A DNA stretch of 64,000 nucleotides from Glaciecola sp. 33A (GCF_002836745.1 NZ_PJAR01000043.1:248001-312000); one strand, 5' to 3'. Positions 29,305 through 38,098 are shown, numbered from the stretch's first letter. The notes: generated by a model not told the origin, from the letters alone. Made by a program: numbers and translations.

Positions 29305-29337
29305 AATCACAAATCACAAATCACAAATCACAAATCA
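29305..29337 (+). repeat. AATCACA heptamer tandem repeat (4.7 copies)
   Basis: Four exact copies of AATCACA at 29305, 29312, 29319 and 29326 plus a partial AATCA. The array ends 38 bases before the first Zur-type palindrome and so lies just upstream of the promoter of the ZnuD-like receptor. Such short arrays can change length by slippage. Confidence 0.9.
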
Positions 29338-29375
29338 ATAAGCTATCAATCCCTTTCTAATTAGCGGGTTTAATT

Positions 29376-29420
29376 AATGTTATATTATAACTTTACACTT
29401 AAAATGTTATAGTATAACAT
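29376..29420. promoter_or_regulatory. Two Zur-type operator palindromes
   Basis: AATGTTATATTATAACTTT at 29376-29394 and TGTTATAGTATAACA at 29405-29419 (a perfect 7-1-7 palindrome). Both match the gammaproteobacterial zinc-uptake-regulator consensus GAAATGTTATANTATAACATTTC. The centres are 27 bases apart, and the second lies 40 bases before the receptor ATG. Repression when zinc is ample is expected. Confidence 0.85.
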
Positions 29421-29459
29421 CCTGTTAAATACAAAAATAACTCCCATTACGGATCATTA

Positions 29460-32015
29460 ATGTTGAAATGCTTACCTAAACCGCTCAGTCTGTTGTCAAT
29501 CTCTATTTTATCTACTTTTGCCATTTCAATTCAAGCACAAACTCTCAGTGGCCTTGTTCTCGACAAAGCGGGAAACCCCCTAGTCAATGGCAGTGTGCAA
29601 ATTATGGGGACTAATAAAACGGCTTCAATTCAGTCAGATGGCCGGTTCATCTTTGAGAACGTAAGACCTGGAAATGTTGAAATTCATGTTGCAAGCCCAC
29701 GACACATTCATTCTAAATCAGAATTGACAGTTCCTGAGGCAGGTCTATTTAATATTGAAATTACAGTCGCTAATTCGAGTATTGAAATATTTGACGTTAC
29801 GGCAAGTGCCTTTCATGCTTCAACAATCGAATCGGCAGCCCCTGTTAGCGTTCTAGCGGGTGACGAACTACGCAGAAAACAAGCATCTACGCTGGGTGAT
29901 ACTCTGAAAAACGAAGTTGGAGTGCATTCTACTTTTTATGGTTCAGTTGCCAGTTCGCCAATTATTAGAGGACTTGACGGTCCCCGAGTATTAGTGACAC
30001 AAAATGGGTTGGACTCAGGAGATGCATCTCGCGTTGGTCCCGATCATATAGTTGCTACGGACGCCTCAACAGCAACACAGATTGAGGTGCTGCGGGGTCC
30101 CGCGACCCTGTTTTATGGTAGCGGCGCGATTGGTGGCGTTGTCAACGTGGTAGATCAACGTATTCCTGACAATAACGATTGGGAAGGACGTGTATCGACA
30201 GATCGCAATACAAATAACAGTGAAGAAGCCTTTTCAGGCTACATTAAAGGCGGCGAGGGAAATATTGCGTTTAACCTACAAGGCTATTATCGTGATGCCG
30301 ATGATTATCGGATCCCAGGTTACGCAGAGAATCAGGACACTCACTCCGATGAGGAGCATGACGATGACCTAGGTGCAGAACATGAAGAACATGAAGAGCA
30401 CGAAGACGAGCGTAAAGGTGTGGTTGAAAATTCTTCCAGTAGAACCAAAGGAATTACTTTTGGCGCAAGTTATTTATTAGATAATGGACATATTGGTTTC
30501 TCTGTAGAACACATGTCTAGCTTTTATGGTATTCCTGGACATGCTCACGGTGAGGAGCATGGCGAAGAGCATGGTGAAGAGCATGGTGAAGAGCACGGAG
30601 AAGACGTCGATGAAGGACTTGGCGAAGAGGTGGTTCAAGGTGATCTACAGCAAAATCGCTATCAAATTTCAAGCAAGCACCAGTTAAGTACAGACTTTAT
30701 TAGTGCGATTAATACTGGTTTTGCTTTCACCGATTATAAGCACGCCGAAATTGAAAATGGAGAAATAGGGACTATTTTTGAGAACAAATCACATGAGGCT
30801 CGTGTAGAAGTGATCCATCAGCCTTTAGCGGGATGGCGAGGTGGTCTCAGTTTTCATTACAAATCGAGTGATTTTGAAGCGGTTGGTGAAGAGGCATTTA
30901 CACCTCCTTCAAAAACCAATAGTTTTGGCCTTGGTATAATAGAAGAACAACACTTCGGTAACGTTTTGTTTCAATTGGGTGCAAGAATTGAACAAGTAGA
31001 AATTGATGTGCCAACAATTCAAATCGGTGAAACGGAGTTTGAAGCAATTCACTCTGCAGCAGAACACGGTGAAATTGAACATCATCATGAAGACGGCCAT
31101 GCCAATCTGCTGGACGCAAGTCAGTCGAGCAGTGTTTCTTTTACACCGTTAAGTGCGTCAATTGGTGCGGTTTGGGATTTTACCGAAGGTTATAACTTAG
31201 GATTGTCTTACGTACACGGTCAACGTGCACCATCTAGCGCAGAAATATACAGTTTTGGCCCGCATATTGGGACCAGTACATATGAAGTTGGCGCCTTTTA
31301 TGATATTACCGAAGATGGCGATGTGGTTTTTAACGGACGAGATTTGGCAGTTGAAAAATCAAATAATGTGGATATCTCACTCAGAAAGTTTAGCGGTGAA
31401 TTTGGTTTTGTCTTAAATGCATTTTATAATCAAGTAGATGATTACTATTTTTCTGCAGATTCTGGTTTCGTTGTTGAAGAAGGACACGACGATATTGCTT
31501 CAGAGCTTCGAGAAGATGACATGGCTGACGAGCATGAGGGCCACGAAGATGAGATGCCGGTATTTCTTTTTACTGCCCTTGATGTCGATTTATATGGCTT
31601 TGAAGCAGAAATTAATTGGCAAGCCACAGCATCATTGCAGCTGCAAGCTCAGGGTGATTTAGTGCGCGCCAAGCTCGCTAAAAACATGGGGGAGAGCCAA
31701 TACCTTCCAAGAACACCGCCGTCAAGAATTGGTGTAAGCGCTAACTACGTTGTTGGAGATTGGCAAGCTGGTTTATCACTTCATAGGTACTTTACTCAAG
31801 ACAAAGTGGCTGAATTTGAAAGCGAAACCAAAGGCTATACCTTAGTCGATCTTGATGTTAGTTATGTCACTTCTTTTAAAAATACCGACGTTACTTTTTA
31901 TTTAAAAGGGCGTAATTTGGCAGATGAAGAAGCGCGAGTGCATACGTCCTTCTTAAAAGATTTGACACCGGTGCAAGGTCGTTCATTTATATTGGGTGCA
32001 AGAGCTCATTTTTAA
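29460..32015 (+). CDS. znuD: ZnuD-like TonB-dependent zinc receptor
   Basis: An 851-residue outer-membrane receptor: signal peptide (about 1-26), a carboxypeptidase-regulatory-like domain (about 27-110), a plug (about 125-245, with IIRGLDGPRVLVTQNGL, SRVGPDH and IEVLRGPATLFYGSGAIGG, typical of ZnuD) and a barrel ending in an aromatic residue. Four His/Asp/Glu-rich tracts lie in predicted loops: around 297-320, repeated GEEH units at 364-379, 525-545 and 680-700. These can collect zinc at the surface. Two Zur-type operators precede the gene. The name is by likeness and regulation; no transport partner is adjacent. Confidence 0.88.
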   Translation: MLKCLPKPLSLLSISILSTFAISIQAQTLSGLVLDKAGNPLVNGSVQIMGTNKTASIQSDGRFIFENVRPGNVEIHVASPRHIHSKSELTVPEAGLFNIEITVANSSIEIFDVTASAFHASTIESAAPVSVLAGDELRRKQASTLGDTLKNEVGVHSTFYGSVASSPIIRGLDGPRVLVTQNGLDSGDASRVGPDHIVATDASTATQIEVLRGPATLFYGSGAIGGVVNVVDQRIPDNNDWEGRVSTDRNTNNSEEAFSGYIKGGEGNIAFNLQGYYRDADDYRIPGYAENQDTHSDEEHDDDLGAEHEEHEEHEDERKGVVENSSSRTKGITFGASYLLDNGHIGFSVEHMSSFYGIPGHAHGEEHGEEHGEEHGEEHGEDVDEGLGEEVVQGDLQQNRYQISSKHQLSTDFISAINTGFAFTDYKHAEIENGEIGTIFENKSHEARVEVIHQPLAGWRGGLSFHYKSSDFEAVGEEAFTPPSKTNSFGLGIIEEQHFGNVLFQLGARIEQVEIDVPTIQIGETEFEAIHSAAEHGEIEHHHEDGHANLLDASQSSSVSFTPLSASIGAVWDFTEGYNLGLSYVHGQRAPSSAEIYSFGPHIGTSTYEVGAFYDITEDGDVVFNGRDLAVEKSNNVDISLRKFSGEFGFVLNAFYNQVDDYYFSADSGFVVEEGHDDIASELREDDMADEHEGHEDEMPVFLFTALDVDLYGFEAEINWQATASLQLQAQGDLVRAKLAKNMGESQYLPRTPPSRIGVSANYVVGDWQAGLSLHRYFTQDKVAEFESETKGYTLVDLDVSYVTSFKNTDVTFYLKGRNLADEEARVHTSFLKDLTPVQGRSFILGARAHF
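30549..30602 (+). repeat. 12-base in-frame repeats coding GEEH units
   Basis: Units of 12 bases begin at 30549, 30561, 30573 and 30585, with a partial copy to 30602; each codes Gly-Glu-Glu/Asp-His (consensus GGTGAAGAGCAT). They are aligned with the codons of the ZnuD-like receptor, so gain or loss of units keeps the frame and changes the number of metal-binding histidines. Confidence 0.9.
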
Positions 32016-32050
32016 ATTAATCTGCTAGGGTTTGGATGTATTTAAGCAAT

Positions 32051-32117
32051 GAGTCGGTCTTATTAGGTGTTATGTGAATGGCAACATAATGTAAGCTACT
32101 TAATAATGGGCTGACTC
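32051..32117. repeat. Imperfect long inverted repeat after the receptor gene
   Basis: GAGTC at 32051-32055 faces GACTC at 32113-32117, TTATTA at 32060 faces TAATAA at 32101, and TTATGT at 32070 faces ACATAA at 32084, giving a broken stem of about 67 bases. There is no T-run after it, so it is not a standard terminator. It may be an mRNA 3' structure or a degenerate repetitive element. Confidence 0.55.
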
Positions 32118-32246
32118 ATGGCTTGCTTACCCGAAAATTCTATTTATAAACGCTTGGCGTTAAGAACTAATACCCATATTGCCATTTCGCTATTTTTGTT
32201 AGTTTGTCTGCTGCAGAGCCCGCAGAAGAACCTTGCGACTCACTAA
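32118..32246 (+). CDS. Possible small ORF, 42 residues
   Basis: ATG at 32118 to TAA at 32244-32246 encodes MACLPENSIYKRLALRTN followed by a hydrophobic segment ISLFLLVCLL and a short polar tail. It begins at the edge of the inverted repeat and has no clear ribosome binding site. It could be a small membrane peptide or chance. No family is recognised. Confidence 0.25.
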   Translation: MACLPENSIYKRLALRTNTHIAISLFLLVCLLQSPQKNLATH

Positions 32247-32425
32247 AAGTAAAAATCACCTTTGTTTTTGCTAAAATGAGCTTCTGTTCACCGTCATCTA
32301 CCTTTGAGTGTGAAAATTCAAATGAGTCTTAGACAGAGTATTTTTTCCCCGTTAATATAATAGCGCTATTTTAAATATCCATGGACAGGTAAATAGTGGA
32401 ACAAATTATCAATGAAGGGGAAGAA

Positions 32426-33835
32426 ATGAGTTCTAATCAAGCAAACGAAAACATGCCGTATATTGTTTTAGTCAGTTGCGCAGCAACTATTGGTGGCTTT
32501 TTATTTGGTTTCGATAGTGGCGTTATAAACGGCACATATGACGGTTTGGCGGCTGCTTTTAATACATCTGATTTGTCCGGCGGGTTCAATATAGCGAGCA
32601 TGCTCTTAGGTTGCGGCATCGGTGCTCTTTTTGCTGGCGTTTTAGCTGATAAGTTTGGTCGTAAAACGTTACTCATCGTGGCTTCAGTCTTTTTCATTGT
32701 CAGTGCTTGGGGCTCTGGTGTTGCTAGCAGTTCATTTGAATTTGTCATTTATCGAATTTTAGGTGGTTTGGCGGTCGGCGCTGCATCGGTTATGGCACCT
32801 GCCTATATCAGTGAGATAGCGCCTGCGCGAGTCCGCGGTCGTTTGATATCCATACAGCAGATTGCGATAATCTTTGGATTATTCAGTGCATTCATCAGTA
32901 ATTACGCTTTGGCAAAGTACGCCGGTTTATCCACCGATATTTTATGGAACGGATTTGAGGCGTGGCGCTGGATGTTTTGGATTGAACTTATACCGGCTGT
33001 TTTGTTCTTTTTTATTCTTTTTCTTATTCCTGAAAGTCCACGCTACTTAGTCATGAGTCAACAGCCAGAAAAAGCGGCTATTGTGCTTAACAAACTCTAC
33101 GGCTCCGCCACCGCAGATGTTCTTGTAAAAGAAATTCAAGGTTCAATTGAAAATGACGGACAAAAGCCAAGCATCATTGATCTAATTGATAAAACTAAAG
33201 GTCGGGTAAGACCGATTATTTGGGTTGCCATCGGACTCGCCACTTTGCAACAATTAGTGGGTATAAACGTTGTTTTTTATTACGGTGCGGTGCTTTGGCA
33301 AGCGGTCGGCTTTTCTGAATCAGATGCGCTATTAATTAATATTATAAGTGCTGGTGTGAGTATTGCAGCTTGCCTAATTACGCTTAAAGTCATCGATAAA
33401 GTAGGTCGTAAGCCGCTATTAACAGTAGGTTCAATTGGTATGGTGATAACATTAAGCTTAATGGTATTTGCCTTTATTAATTCAGAATTTGATACCCAAG
33501 CTAATCAATTAGTGATGGGTGACCTCGGCACATTGGCGCTAGTTGCCGCTAACGCTTATGTTTTCTTCTTTAATTTGTCTTGGGGCCCGGTCATGTGGGT
33601 GATGCTGGGTGAAATGTTCCCTAACCAGATCCGTGGATCAGGTTTAGCCGTCGCTGGCTTAGCTCAATGGGGCACCAACTTTGCCATTATCATGCTTTTC
33701 CCATTAATGCTCACCTCTATTGGACTGGCCGGTGCTTATAGTTTTTATACTCTTTGCGCAGTCATCTCTATCTTTTTCGTTATTAAATACGTACAAGAGA
33801 CGAAGGGCAGAGCATTAGAAGATATGCAAGGGTAA
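32426..33835 (+). CDS. MFS sugar porter (sugar:proton symporter)
   Basis: An inner-membrane carrier of 469 residues with twelve predicted membrane segments and the sugar-porter signatures: GGFLFGFDSGVING in helix 1, DKFGRKTLL between helices 2 and 3, ARVRGRLISIQQ, PESPRYLV before the central loop, QQLVGINVVFYYG in helix 7 and QETKGR after helix 12. A GTG at 32396 opens the frame, but AAGGGGAA before the ATG at 32426 decides the start. The sugar is unknown, as no catabolic gene adjoins it. Confidence 0.92.
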   Translation: MSSNQANENMPYIVLVSCAATIGGFLFGFDSGVINGTYDGLAAAFNTSDLSGGFNIASMLLGCGIGALFAGVLADKFGRKTLLIVASVFFIVSAWGSGVASSSFEFVIYRILGGLAVGAASVMAPAYISEIAPARVRGRLISIQQIAIIFGLFSAFISNYALAKYAGLSTDILWNGFEAWRWMFWIELIPAVLFFFILFLIPESPRYLVMSQQPEKAAIVLNKLYGSATADVLVKEIQGSIENDGQKPSIIDLIDKTKGRVRPIIWVAIGLATLQQLVGINVVFYYGAVLWQAVGFSESDALLINIISAGVSIAACLITLKVIDKVGRKPLLTVGSIGMVITLSLMVFAFINSEFDTQANQLVMGDLGTLALVAANAYVFFFNLSWGPVMWVMLGEMFPNQIRGSGLAVAGLAQWGTNFAIIMLFPLMLTSIGLAGAYSFYTLCAVISIFFVIKYVQETKGRALEDMQG

Positions 33836-33881
33836 CGCATACAGAGGCCGTATTTATTGATGCTTTACCAAATATGTTTTA

Positions 33882-34730
33882 TCAATTACCGGTTTTAGGC
33901 AACAGGTTGTCGAACGTTGGTCGACGCTTTTGTTGTCCTGCGCTCATGGCTTCCATTACGTCTGGCATTTGTAGCATACCGCTTTGCCAAGTCGCCATGT
34001 AATTTAAACTATCCGCAACATCATGGTCTCTGGTGTAGTTGATCATCTCCTTGCAACCAGCGACGGCCATTGGTGAGTGTCCTGCAATCGTTTTTGCAAT
34101 TTTCATTACTGCAGTCAACATTGTTTCCTGGTCAGCATAAACATGATTTACCAAGCCACTAGACTGCGCTTCTTGGCTCATCATATTTCTACCAGTATAA
34201 GCAAGCTCTCTGACTAAACCTTGTGCAATAAGGTGGGGAAGACGCTGTAATGTGCCTACATCGGCGGTCATTCCAATTTGCGTTTCTTTGATACAAAAAA
34301 ACGCGTCTTGGGTACAGTAACGACTGTCACACGCGCTTATCATATCGACTGCGCCTCCAATAACACCACCTTGAACAGCAACCAAAACAGGCATTCTAAC
34401 TTGTTCCAGCGCATTAAATGCGTCTTGTAACTTCAATACATGTCGCCTAAACGCTTCTGCTCGTCTGGCGGGTTCACCTTTAAAGCTAGCGCTCATATTT
34501 TGAAAAACAGATAAATCCATGCCTGCACTAAAGTGTTTACCCTGAGAGGAAATCACAATTACGCGCGCCAATGCATGTTCATCTATATATTTAACCGCTT
34601 CTGGAAGCTCAGTCCAAAAAGCGGTAATCATGCTATTCATTTCCTGTGGTCGGCATAGCTGTATATGCGCAATTTCATCGGCGATACTGATTGCGATTGT
34701 GCTGTAGTTTTCAAGGCTTGATGTCGGCAT
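33882..34730 (-). CDS. Delta3,5-delta2,4-dienoyl-CoA isomerase (crotonase family)
   Basis: A 282-residue crotonase-fold enzyme. The block ACDSRYCTQDAFFCIKE followed by TADVGTLQRLPHLI matches mammalian ECH1, including the catalytic Glu (in KET) and Asp (in ADVG) eight residues apart and the Asp in GGAVDM. These acids distinguish the dienoyl-CoA isomerase from enoyl-CoA hydratases. It would handle odd-position double bonds in unsaturated fatty acid oxidation. It is divergent from a secreted esterase gene. Confidence 0.88.
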   Translation of the reverse strand: MPTSSLENYSTIAISIADEIAHIQLCRPQEMNSMITAFWTELPEAVKYIDEHALARVIVISSQGKHFSAGMDLSVFQNMSASFKGEPARRAEAFRRHVLKLQDAFNALEQVRMPVLVAVQGGVIGGAVDMISACDSRYCTQDAFFCIKETQIGMTADVGTLQRLPHLIAQGLVRELAYTGRNMMSQEAQSSGLVNHVYADQETMLTAVMKIAKTIAGHSPMAVAGCKEMINYTRDHDVADSLNYMATWQSGMLQMPDVMEAMSAGQQKRRPTFDNLLPKTGN

Positions 34731-34933
34731 TTTTTTCTCTATTGTGACTGAATAGTTATCATTGACTAATGTAAACTATAACCGATGTGAGAGATTATTA
34801 TATTTTGTTTACATATAATGTGGAATAAACTTTAATTACTGTATGACAAAAAACAGTCAGTTGTCAGATGTCCGATTATTTGTTTTCGGATTGTAGTAGC
34901 ATCAATTTTTTGATTGTTTGAGGTAAACGGATA

Positions 34934-34954
34934 ATGAAACAGGGATTTATATGA
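34934..34954 (+). CDS. Possible six-codon leader ORF before the esterase gene
   Basis: ATG at 34934 reads MKQGFI and stops at TGA 34952-34954, which overlaps the ATG of the esterase gene (34951) as ATGA. AGGTAAACGG lies upstream. This would couple initiation at the main gene to the leader; it may also be coincidence. Confidence 0.3.
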   Translation: MKQGFI

Positions 34955-36510
34955 AAAAACTACCACTGATGTGTTTTATTCTATTATTGCTTTTAGATTT
35001 TTCTAAGGCCAACGCTAATGACAATATAAAGGTAAATGTTAACAGACAGAATACTAAAGTCGACATAACAAGTGCGCAAGCGATCCCATCTGAGGGTCGA
35101 CTCTACCTGATTTTCTCTCCTTCTGCAGAGCAAGAACCTCGATTTTATAGTGCGTGGCCCACTAGTAATGTTGATCCTCTTTTTGCAAAAGACATAGGTG
35201 GATTCAACGTCAATGAAACACACAGCTTTACCGATACTGTTATTGGTTTCCCACATAAAAAAATGGCTCAAATACCTAGTAAAAAATGGTATGTGCAGGC
35301 AATTTACGATACTGATTTTTTAGACTCTAGAATAAATTCACCTTTAAATTTTTATTCGAACATCGTTGAATTGGATCTCGATGACGACAGTGACATTGCG
35401 CTGACGTTAAATTTAGAAAAGCAGATTGCAAAAGAGTCATTACCTGAAGAGGATCAATTTCTTAAGTTTGATAAAGTACCAAGTCAACTGCTGTCTGACT
35501 TTTGGCAAAATCAGATGTTTTTGAGAGTTGGCGTTATTTTGCCAAAAACCTATTATGACAATCCATCCCATAAGTTTCCTGTGGTCTTTGATATTGGTGG
35601 TTATCACGCTCGATATACGCGGGCGAAAAATTTATATGAGAACGACGCTTTTAAAGCGTTCTGGTTTAGCGACGATGCACCACAAATGGTCATGATTTTT
35701 TTAGATGGAGAGGCTCCATTGGGCGATAGCTATCAAATAGACTCACAAAACAATGGGCCTTACGGTGAGGCAAATATGCTGGAGTTGCTCCCCTACCTAA
35801 CTCAAAAATACAAGTTAGTTGATGACGGTAACTCACGTTTTACAACAGGGTGTTCAACCGGTGGTTGGGCGAGTTTAGCCTTACAGCTGTTTTATCCTGA
35901 GCAGTTCAATGGAGCGTGGTCATTCAGTGCGGATGGCGTTGATTTTAAGTATTTCCAGCTTGTGGATATTTATAGCGACAATAACGCATTTATAAATGAA
36001 CACGGAAATGAGCGGCCTTCTTATAGAGCCAAAGATGGTGAAATTATTTTTAGCATTCAACGCGAAATAATGATGGAGAACGTTATTGGTCGAGAAGATT
36101 CCTTCGCATTTAGTGGTGGCCAGTGGGGTGGGTGGAATGCTGTTTTTGGGCCCAAGAAAGAAAATGCACAACCCTCGTTAATATGGGACTCAGTTACTGG
36201 TGAGATTGACAAGGAGGTTGCAAAAGCTTGGGAGAACTATGATCTGCGGTTGTACACGCAGAACAACTGGGCGACTTTGGGGCCAAAATTGGCTGGTAAA
36301 TTACACATTTGGATGGGGGACATGGATAACTTCTATTTGAATAATGCAATGAACTTGTACCAAAATATGCTCGAAAAGCAAGATGAGCCAGAGTCTGATG
36401 CGATTTTTACTTGGCAGAGAGGTGTTGGCCACTGTGACTATAAAAAAGTGCCTATGTTAAAGAAAACGCTGTCACAAATGCAAAAAAGACTAAGTAAAAG
36501 CATAAATTAA
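34951..36510 (+). CDS. Secreted alpha/beta hydrolase, esterase-like
   Basis: A 519-residue exported protein with a signal peptide (about 1-23, cleavage near ANAND). Residues 180-500 form an esterase-D-like alpha/beta hydrolase: strand VVFDIGGYHARY, nucleophile Ser302 in TGCSTGGWAS, an Asp candidate in MGDMDNFY and the His in GVGHCDY. The first 170 residues form a separate beta-rich domain. The natural ester is not known. It is followed by an enoyl-reductase-like gene after 20 bases and is divergent from a dienoyl-CoA isomerase, hinting at lipid-related breakdown. Confidence 0.75.
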   Translation: MKKLPLMCFILLLLLDFSKANANDNIKVNVNRQNTKVDITSAQAIPSEGRLYLIFSPSAEQEPRFYSAWPTSNVDPLFAKDIGGFNVNETHSFTDTVIGFPHKKMAQIPSKKWYVQAIYDTDFLDSRINSPLNFYSNIVELDLDDDSDIALTLNLEKQIAKESLPEEDQFLKFDKVPSQLLSDFWQNQMFLRVGVILPKTYYDNPSHKFPVVFDIGGYHARYTRAKNLYENDAFKAFWFSDDAPQMVMIFLDGEAPLGDSYQIDSQNNGPYGEANMLELLPYLTQKYKLVDDGNSRFTTGCSTGGWASLALQLFYPEQFNGAWSFSADGVDFKYFQLVDIYSDNNAFINEHGNERPSYRAKDGEIIFSIQREIMMENVIGREDSFAFSGGQWGGWNAVFGPKKENAQPSLIWDSVTGEIDKEVAKAWENYDLRLYTQNNWATLGPKLAGKLHIWMGDMDNFYLNNAMNLYQNMLEKQDEPESDAIFTWQRGVGHCDYKKVPMLKKTLSQMQKRLSKSIN

Positions 36511-36530
36511 AAATAAAAAGGTAACAAAAA

Positions 36531-37736
36531 ATGAGCAACAGTGAGCAACAATTCGATTTTATTTTATATGGCGCAACTTCTTTCGTTGGTCAAATTATGG
36601 TGGAATATCTAGCTGGCTACACGAGCGAAGAATATACCTGGGCAATGGCGGGTAGAAGCGAACGTAAACTGCAAGAATTGAAACAGCGTTTAAATTTAAA
36701 TGAAGTCCCCTGCTTTGTTGCTGATGCCACTGATGAAACTGCGCTAAAAGCGCTATGTGAAAAAACCAAAGCGGTGGTAAGTACAGTTGGTCCCTACGCG
36801 CTTTTTGGCGAAACTCTGGTCAAAGTGTGTGCGCAATCCGGCACAGATTATTGTGATTTAACGGGTGAACCGCAGTGGATAAAGCAAATGCTAGGCAAGT
36901 ATGAAGCCGATGCAAAAAGTTCTGGTGCACGCATTTTACATAGTGCCGGGTTTGATTCGATCCCGTCCGACCTAGGCGTCTATAAGTTACAACAAGCGGT
37001 TATTGAACAAACTTCGGCACCTGCAAAACACATCAAAATGCGAGTAAGAAAAGTCAAAGGGGCAGCATCGGGTGGCACCATTGCTAGTATCTTAAACGTA
37101 TTCAAAGAAGTAAAAGAAAATCCCCAGTTGCGCAAAGTGTTGATAAATCCTTATGTTCTTTGCCCAGATGGACACCCGTTTAAACAGCGTCAGAAGAATC
37201 ATAAGGGTGCTGAGCATGATAAAACATTAGGTGTATGGACGATGCCTTTTGTTATGGCCTCAATTAACGAACGCATTGTTCATCGCTCAAATGCTTTATT
37301 AGGAAATCAATATGGTGAAGATTTTCTTTACGATGAGGCTATGACGGCTAAAAGCGGCTTGCAAGCGTGGACATTTACCCTGGGTTTAGGCGCTTTCATG
37401 CTAGCAGCAAGTTTATCGCCATTAAGAAAGCTATTAGCCAATTACGTTTTAGCCAAACCAGGCGAAGGCCCTACTCCTAAGCAACAATTGGACGGCATGT
37501 TTGATATGCGTTTTTACACTGATATGCCCAATGGTAACAAATTAGTAGTAAAAGTAGAGGGTGATCGTGATCCCGGTTACGGTTCCACAGCAAAAATGTT
37601 GGCGCAGGCTGTGCTCTGTTTATCAAAAGATATTCCAGATTTAAACGGTGGCTTTTGGACCCCCGCTTCGGCGTTAAATAGACCTCTAATTGGGCGCTTA
37701 GCTAAACATGCGGGTGTTACGATTGAGGTGATGTAG
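36531..37736 (+). CDS. Saccharopine dehydrogenase-like / trans-acting enoyl reductase family protein
   Basis: A 401-residue protein with an N-terminal NAD(P)-binding fold (ILYGATSFVGQIMVEYL near residues 11-27, then AMAGRSERKL) and the family block DYCDLTGEPQWI followed by GFDSIPSDLG. This matches the saccharopine dehydrogenase-like oxidoreductases that include mycobacterial trans-acting enoyl reductase and eukaryotic SCCPDH. A hydrophobic segment near 285-300 may anchor it to membrane or lipid. It follows the esterase gene by 20 bases and is probably co-transcribed. True lysine metabolism is unlikely. Confidence 0.85.
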   Translation: MSNSEQQFDFILYGATSFVGQIMVEYLAGYTSEEYTWAMAGRSERKLQELKQRLNLNEVPCFVADATDETALKALCEKTKAVVSTVGPYALFGETLVKVCAQSGTDYCDLTGEPQWIKQMLGKYEADAKSSGARILHSAGFDSIPSDLGVYKLQQAVIEQTSAPAKHIKMRVRKVKGAASGGTIASILNVFKEVKENPQLRKVLINPYVLCPDGHPFKQRQKNHKGAEHDKTLGVWTMPFVMASINERIVHRSNALLGNQYGEDFLYDEAMTAKSGLQAWTFTLGLGAFMLAASLSPLRKLLANYVLAKPGEGPTPKQQLDGMFDMRFYTDMPNGNKLVVKVEGDRDPGYGSTAKMLAQAVLCLSKDIPDLNGGFWTPASALNRPLIGRLAKHAGVTIEVM

Positions 37737-37792
37737 CTAAGATGAAAGACAATAAAAACAGCGTGCATTTAATTAAATAGAATGGGTTTACT

Positions 37793-38089
37793 ATGCAGTT
37801 TAAACCGTTTTCAAGTGCTACGGTGATATTCTCTGCAATGACTCTGTCTGCGCTAGTATCAGACATGCTTGATGGCAATAAAATGAACAATGTCCTCAGG
37901 TTATCTGCGCCGGTGCCTGCAGACAGTGCCGGCAAACCAGTGACCTTAGCAGGTGAATTAGTCAAAAAGGAAATGAATGCAGAGCAACTGGCGCACTTCA
38001 ATCAAGACGTCCAGGGTGGCTCTGATGCATTGAAAGAAGGCGTTGTTTATCAAATTCTTGCTGGTAGTGTCAAGATCCCTAAAGCGTAA
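37793..38089 (+). CDS. Hypothetical protein, 98 residues
   Basis: A small protein with a weakly hydrophobic N-terminus (VIFSAMTLSALVSDML) and a polar remainder (GELVKKEMNAEQLAHFNQD). I do not recognise its family, and the N-terminus is not a clear signal peptide. It follows the enoyl-reductase-like gene by 56 bases on the same strand, and ends next to a convergent aminotransferase gene. It may belong to the esterase operon. Confidence 0.55.
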   Translation: MQFKPFSSATVIFSAMTLSALVSDMLDGNKMNNVLRLSAPVPADSAGKPVTLAGELVKKEMNAEQLAHFNQDVQGGSDALKEGVVYQILAGSVKIPKA

Positions 38090-38098
38090 AAATACGCG

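Larger units (their letters stand above)
32016..32425. other. Intergenic region between the ZnuD-like receptor and the sugar porter
   Basis: About 410 bases holding an imperfect inverted repeat (32051-32117), a possible 42-codon ORF (32118-32246), and near the porter a perfect TATAAT at 32356-32361 with a weak TAGACA upstream at 32330. No regulator site was recognised. Confidence 0.6.

Noticed and set aside
29305-29337. The heptamer array as a CRISPR
   Set aside because: Units are seven bases with no spacers; it is a simple tandem repeat.
29376-29420. The palindromes as Fur boxes
   Set aside because: They match TGTTATANTATAACA (Zur) rather than the GATAATGATAATCATTATC pattern of Fur.
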